Shown in pieces: positions 61,376 to 64,000 of a stretch of 64,000 nucleotides of DNA; the stretch's first letter is position 1, and each line of letters starts with the position of its first letter. The notes below the pieces were generated by a model. The model had not been told where the DNA came from. It did no database searches and saw nothing but the letters and a program-made list of their open reading frames with translations. The translations under genes and the position numbers were made by a program. Source of the DNA: DASZVB01 sp036272055 (GTDB lineage Bacteria; Myxococcota_A; Polyangia; Polyangiales; Polyangiaceae); the NCBI GenBank assembly GCA_036272055.1, contig DATAZL010000005.1, forward strand, positions 14,410-78,409, in the 5' to 3' direction.

Positions 61376-62770
61376 ATGACGACCCCGACCCCCGACCATG
61401 AACGCGCGCTCGCCGATGACGAGCGTAGAAAGCAGGTCGCGTTGTTTCGCTACGGCGTGATCGCGGATCTGATCCACCTCGCACCCGGCCAGCGCGGCAT
61501 CTACGCCAAGCTGCGCGAGAAGGCGGCGCAAGACTGGGACATCCCCGGAACGCTACGGCGCAAGGTGGAAGTCGAGACGATGCGCGGCTGGCTCGCGGAC
61601 TATCGTCGCGGCGGCTTCGACGCGCTTCTGCCGAAGGTCCGGCGCGACGCGGGCTCGGGGCGCGCGATCCCACAGGAGCTCGCGGACCTGCTCTGCGAAA
61701 CGAAGGAGCAGCACGCTGACTTCAGCGTGGGCCTAGTGATCGACCACGTGACGCGCTTCGCGCGGATACCGGATGGCGTGACGCTCGCGCCCTCGACGGT
61801 GCACCGGATCTTGTCTCGGGCTGGGCTCATGCAGAAGAAGCAAGGCGAGCCGACGACGAAGGATCGCCGCCGCTTCGCCTACGAGAAGGCCGGAGAACTG
61901 TGGATGAGCGACGTGATGCACGGCCCCGCCGTCATGGTCTCGGGCAGGCAGCGCAAGACGTACTTGCTGGCGCTCATCGACGACGCGACGCGCCTGGTGC
62001 CGTACGCGGCCTTCGCGCTGAGCGAGAACGCTTCTGCATTCCTGACGGTGCTCGAGCAAGGGATCCGCCGCCGCGGTGTTTCAAAGCGCTTGTACGTCGA
62101 CAATGGGGCGGCGTTCCGGGCGCAACACCTTGCGCTCGTGTGCGCGAAGCTCGGCATCACACTCATCCACGCGCGCCCGTACTCGCCCCAGGGAAAAGGG
62201 AAGATGGAGCGCTGGTTTCGAACGGTCCGGCTGCAGCTCTTGCCGACGCTCCAGCCAGAGGACAAGAAGAGTCTCGACGCGATCAATCGCCGCCTCTGGG
62301 CGTGGGTCGAAGGCGAGTATCACCGGAACCCGCATCGCGGGCTCGACGGTGACACGCCCGCTGATCGCTGGGCGATGCATTCGGACGAGGTGCGGCTCCC
62401 CTCGGGCGATATCGCCGATCTGTTTCTTTTCGAACAGAAGCGGCGCGTGCAGGCCGATCGCACGGTTTCCCTCGAGGGCGTCGCCTACGAGGTCGACGCC
62501 ATGCTCGTCAGTGAAACCGTGGTGCTGCGCTACGATCCGTCGCTTCCGCGAGAGAAGCGAGCCGTGCAAGTCTGGCATCGCGGCAAGCAAATCCAGATCG
62601 CTCGGCGCGTGAACGTGTACGCCAACTGCTTCGTCCGTCGCGACCACGCGACCAAGATGCTGCATCCGTCTGAGACCGCGGACATGCCGCCGCCCGGCAT
62701 GCGTCTGCGCGATTTCGATGACAGAGAACCCCAAAAGCGCACCAGCGACGACGACGAGGGCCTCTTCTGA
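61376..62770 (+). CDS. DDE transposase with integrase core
   Basis: A 464-residue protein; ATG 61376 has agagg six bases upstream, while the longer frame to 61052 is shadow of the gene before. N-terminal helix-turn-helix (about 15-130: IADLIHLAPGQRGIYAKLRE and PSTVHRILSRAGLMQKKQGE). Rve-type catalytic core (about 165-310): ELWMSDVMHGPAVMVSG (Asp), KRLYVDNGAAFRAQHL (Asp), YSPQGKGKMERWFRTVR (Glu). Mu-type beta-barrel at the C-terminus (VSLEGVAYEVDAMLVSETVV). It cuts and joins transposon ends with help of the downstream ATPase. Confidence 0.93.
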   Translation: MTTPTPDHERALADDERRKQVALFRYGVIADLIHLAPGQRGIYAKLREKAAQDWDIPGTLRRKVEVETMRGWLADYRRGGFDALLPKVRRDAGSGRAIPQELADLLCETKEQHADFSVGLVIDHVTRFARIPDGVTLAPSTVHRILSRAGLMQKKQGEPTTKDRRRFAYEKAGELWMSDVMHGPAVMVSGRQRKTYLLALIDDATRLVPYAAFALSENASAFLTVLEQGIRRRGVSKRLYVDNGAAFRAQHLALVCAKLGITLIHARPYSPQGKGKMERWFRTVRLQLLPTLQPEDKKSLDAINRRLWAWVEGEYHRNPHRGLDGDTPADRWAMHSDEVRLPSGDIADLFLFEQKRRVQADRTVSLEGVAYEVDAMLVSETVVLRYDPSLPREKRAVQVWHRGKQIQIARRVNVYANCFVRRDHATKMLHPSETADMPPPGMRLRDFDDREPQKRTSDDDEGLF

Positions 62771-63567
62771 TGTACCGCAAACACTTCGGCCTCACTCGTC
62801 ACCCGTTCGCCAAGAACATCGAGCCCGACGATCTCTTCGCCTCGGGCGCGCTCCGCGAGCTCGAGGTACGCATGGCGCACTTGCTCGAGCTCCGCGGCAT
62901 CGGTGTCGTCACCGGCGAGAGCGGCAGCGGAAAAACCACTGCCTGTCGCAAGATCGTCGCGGGGCTCCACACCGGTCTCCATCGCGTCCTCTACGTCTCA
63001 CTCACCACGGGCAACGTGATGGATCTCTACAAAACCATCGCATGGGAAATGGGCTTACCCACCGAGCGAAATCGCGCCGGGCTGTTCCGACAACTCCGGA
63101 GCGAAGTGACGCGGCTCTGCGGCGAGGCACGACAGAAGCCGGTCCTCATCATTGACGAAGCCCATCATCTGCGGAGCGATGTCCTCGAAGATCTGCGCCT
63201 GCTCACGAACTACGCGATGGACTCCGACAACCGTCTTTGTCTCGTCCTGGTCGGACACCCGGAACTCAGGCGCCGCCTGAACATGGCCGTGCACGAGGCT
63301 CTCTCCCAGCGAATTGTCGTGCGCGCCCACGTGCATGGCCTCATGCGTGAAGAGATCGGCCCTTACCTCATGCACTTGCTACGCCTCGCTGGCACCGAAC
63401 TCGAGCTCTTCGAGCCCGCGACCCAGGAGGCGCTCTTTCAGGCTTCGAGCGGCCTACTTCGAAAACTGAACCTCCTCGCTCACCACGCCCTCATGGCCGC
63501 GGCGCTCGCCCGCGGAAAAATCGTGACCCCAGAACACGTCCAGGCCGCCATGGCCGAAGTCACGTAA
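62770..63567 (+). CDS. ExeA-like AAA ATPase of the transposon
   Basis: A 265-residue protein sharing one base with the transposase stop. MYRKHFGLTRHPFAKNIEPD is the ExeA/TniB-type start; Walker A GESGSGKTTA is at about 50-59, Walker B KPVLIIDEAHHLR at about 127-139, and sensor region CLVLVGHPELRRRL. Such proteins select the target site and activate the DDE transposase. It looks complete and is followed by a hairpin at 63591. Confidence 0.92.
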   Translation: MYRKHFGLTRHPFAKNIEPDDLFASGALRELEVRMAHLLELRGIGVVTGESGSGKTTACRKIVAGLHTGLHRVLYVSLTTGNVMDLYKTIAWEMGLPTERNRAGLFRQLRSEVTRLCGEARQKPVLIIDEAHHLRSDVLEDLRLLTNYAMDSDNRLCLVLVGHPELRRRLNMAVHEALSQRIVVRAHVHGLMREEIGPYLMHLLRLAGTELELFEPATQEALFQASSGLLRKLNLLAHHALMAAALARGKIVTPEHVQAAMAEVT

Positions 63568-63590
63568 CCGACACCCGCACACGGACGTCA

Positions 63591-63620
63591 GCCCGGCGGA
63601 GATCTACGTCTCCGTCGGGC
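63591..63620 (+). terminator. Stem-loop after the transposon ATPase
   Basis: gcccggcggaga pairs with tctccgtcgggc (one mismatch), with a short loop between, 24 bases after the stop. The sequence tgttcgctttct follows. Confidence 0.5.
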
Positions 63621-63787
63621 TGTTCGCTTTCTGCCACCGCTCGAGCCACCGACGCGAGCCTCGCATTCCGGGATTTCACCGCGTGAGCGTCCCGCAAATA
63701 CGTGGGAATCAGGCGGGGGAATAGCGTGAGAGACGACACTTGAACGACGCAAGTTGTCGGCTCTTACGACCTTGGACAAGACTATAG

Positions 63788-63985
63788 ATGACGCGCGGCA
63801 CACAGTCGCAGTCGAGGCGATGGCAGCCGCGAAAAAGGCTGAAGAGGCACGGCGCGGCCCTATCTCCTCGTTCGTCCACAGAATCATTGACAGCGGATCA
63901 GTCGCCTCGGATTCCTAACCCAAATCTTTGGGGGCTGGCGCGCGTTATTGACAAGTGCAACCCCGCATTTGAAGCAGGCGATTAA
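63788..63985 (+). CDS. Possible 3' fragment of a gene at the window edge
   Basis: The frame ends WGLARVIDKCNPAFEAGD and its TAA overlaps an ATG at 63986 (TAATG), the spacing of a real operon with a gene beyond the window. A second frame at 63754-63918 (DDARHTVAVEAMAAAKKAEE, then ARRGPISSFVHRIIDSG) has equally protein-like sequence. The region may therefore be one gene interrupted by a frameshift near 63910 and cut at its 5' end by the transposon. Function unknown. Confidence 0.4.
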   Translation: MTRGTQSQSRRWQPRKRLKRHGAALSPRSSTESLTADQSPRIPNPNLWGLARVIDKCNPAFEAGD

Positions 63986-64000
63986 TGCCCGACCTGCTTG

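Larger units (their letters stand above)
60430..63620 (+). mobile_element. Three-gene DDE transposon (ends not defined)
   Basis: Three genes in one direction: a zinc-ribbon protein, an integrase-core transposase and an ExeA-like AAA ATPase. The last two share one base. The pairing of DDE transposase and AAA ATPase recalls TniA/TniB of Tn5053- and Tn7-type elements. I could not find matching terminal inverted repeats by eye, so both ends are approximate. Confidence 0.6.

Overview
The window looks like chromosomal DNA of a myxobacterium (Polyangiales-like). It is GC-rich and strongly third-position GC-biased. It carries many secreted lipoproteins with Gly/Ser/Ala-rich linkers, two very long Ser/Thr kinase-ATPase-TPR proteins, ECF sigma/FecR regulation and many lineage-specific hypothetical genes. 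The taxonomic call is inference from gene content; no rRNA or tRNA gene was seen.

Left part (1-26 kb) is mostly host-like. It holds a partial DUF5695-like lipoprotein, then two glycoside-hydrolase-114-like lipoproteins that bracket an ECF sigma factor / FecR-TPR / outer-membrane-barrel operon. Next come a hemerythrin-like protein, a SnoaL-like protein paired with an alpha-oxoamine-synthase-type PLP enzyme, an LGFP-repeat lipoprotein, and a cluster of SRPBCC/AHSA1 proteins around an ArsR regulator. A YciI protein, an N-terminally truncated sigma factor, a DEAD-box helicase and a 1.3-thousand-residue kinase complete this part.

The middle (26-51 kb) is a decayed accessory zone. Several genes have lost internal pieces: a PLD/DUF3427 helicase without its ATPase core, a conserved hypothetical reduced to its two ends, and a lipoprotein with stop codons and frameshifts. 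Three copies of a small helix-turn-helix gene, each followed by the same short tRNA-T-loop-like sequence, mark integration boundaries. The two direct copies (32.8 and 41.3 kb) enclose an 8.5-kb island. It carries an HNH nuclease fused to six identical-spacing zinc repeats, a proteasome-like Ntn-hydrolase, a DUF3800 protein, a broken DUF6602 gene and a broken tyrosine recombinase. Beyond it are a DUF6932 nucleotidyltransferase-like gene with an overlapping unknown partner, a second giant kinase, and fragments of a phage-like small-gene cassette in three places (34.5-36.2, 42.9-43.7 and 48.7-51.3 kb).

The right part (51.8-64 kb) contains a tightly overlapping, apparently intact five-gene type IV CBASS anti-phage operon: QueC-like, TGT-like, CD-NTase, OGG-like and a two-TM SLATT-like effector. 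It is followed by an HNH-type protein of lower GC. Then come an IS21-family element with a frameshifted istA and 23-bp-spaced terminal repeats, and a three-gene DDE transposon (zinc-ribbon protein, integrase-core transposase, ExeA-like ATPase). The density of defence genes, recombinase remnants and transposons marks 32-64 kb as a defence/mobile-element hotspot.
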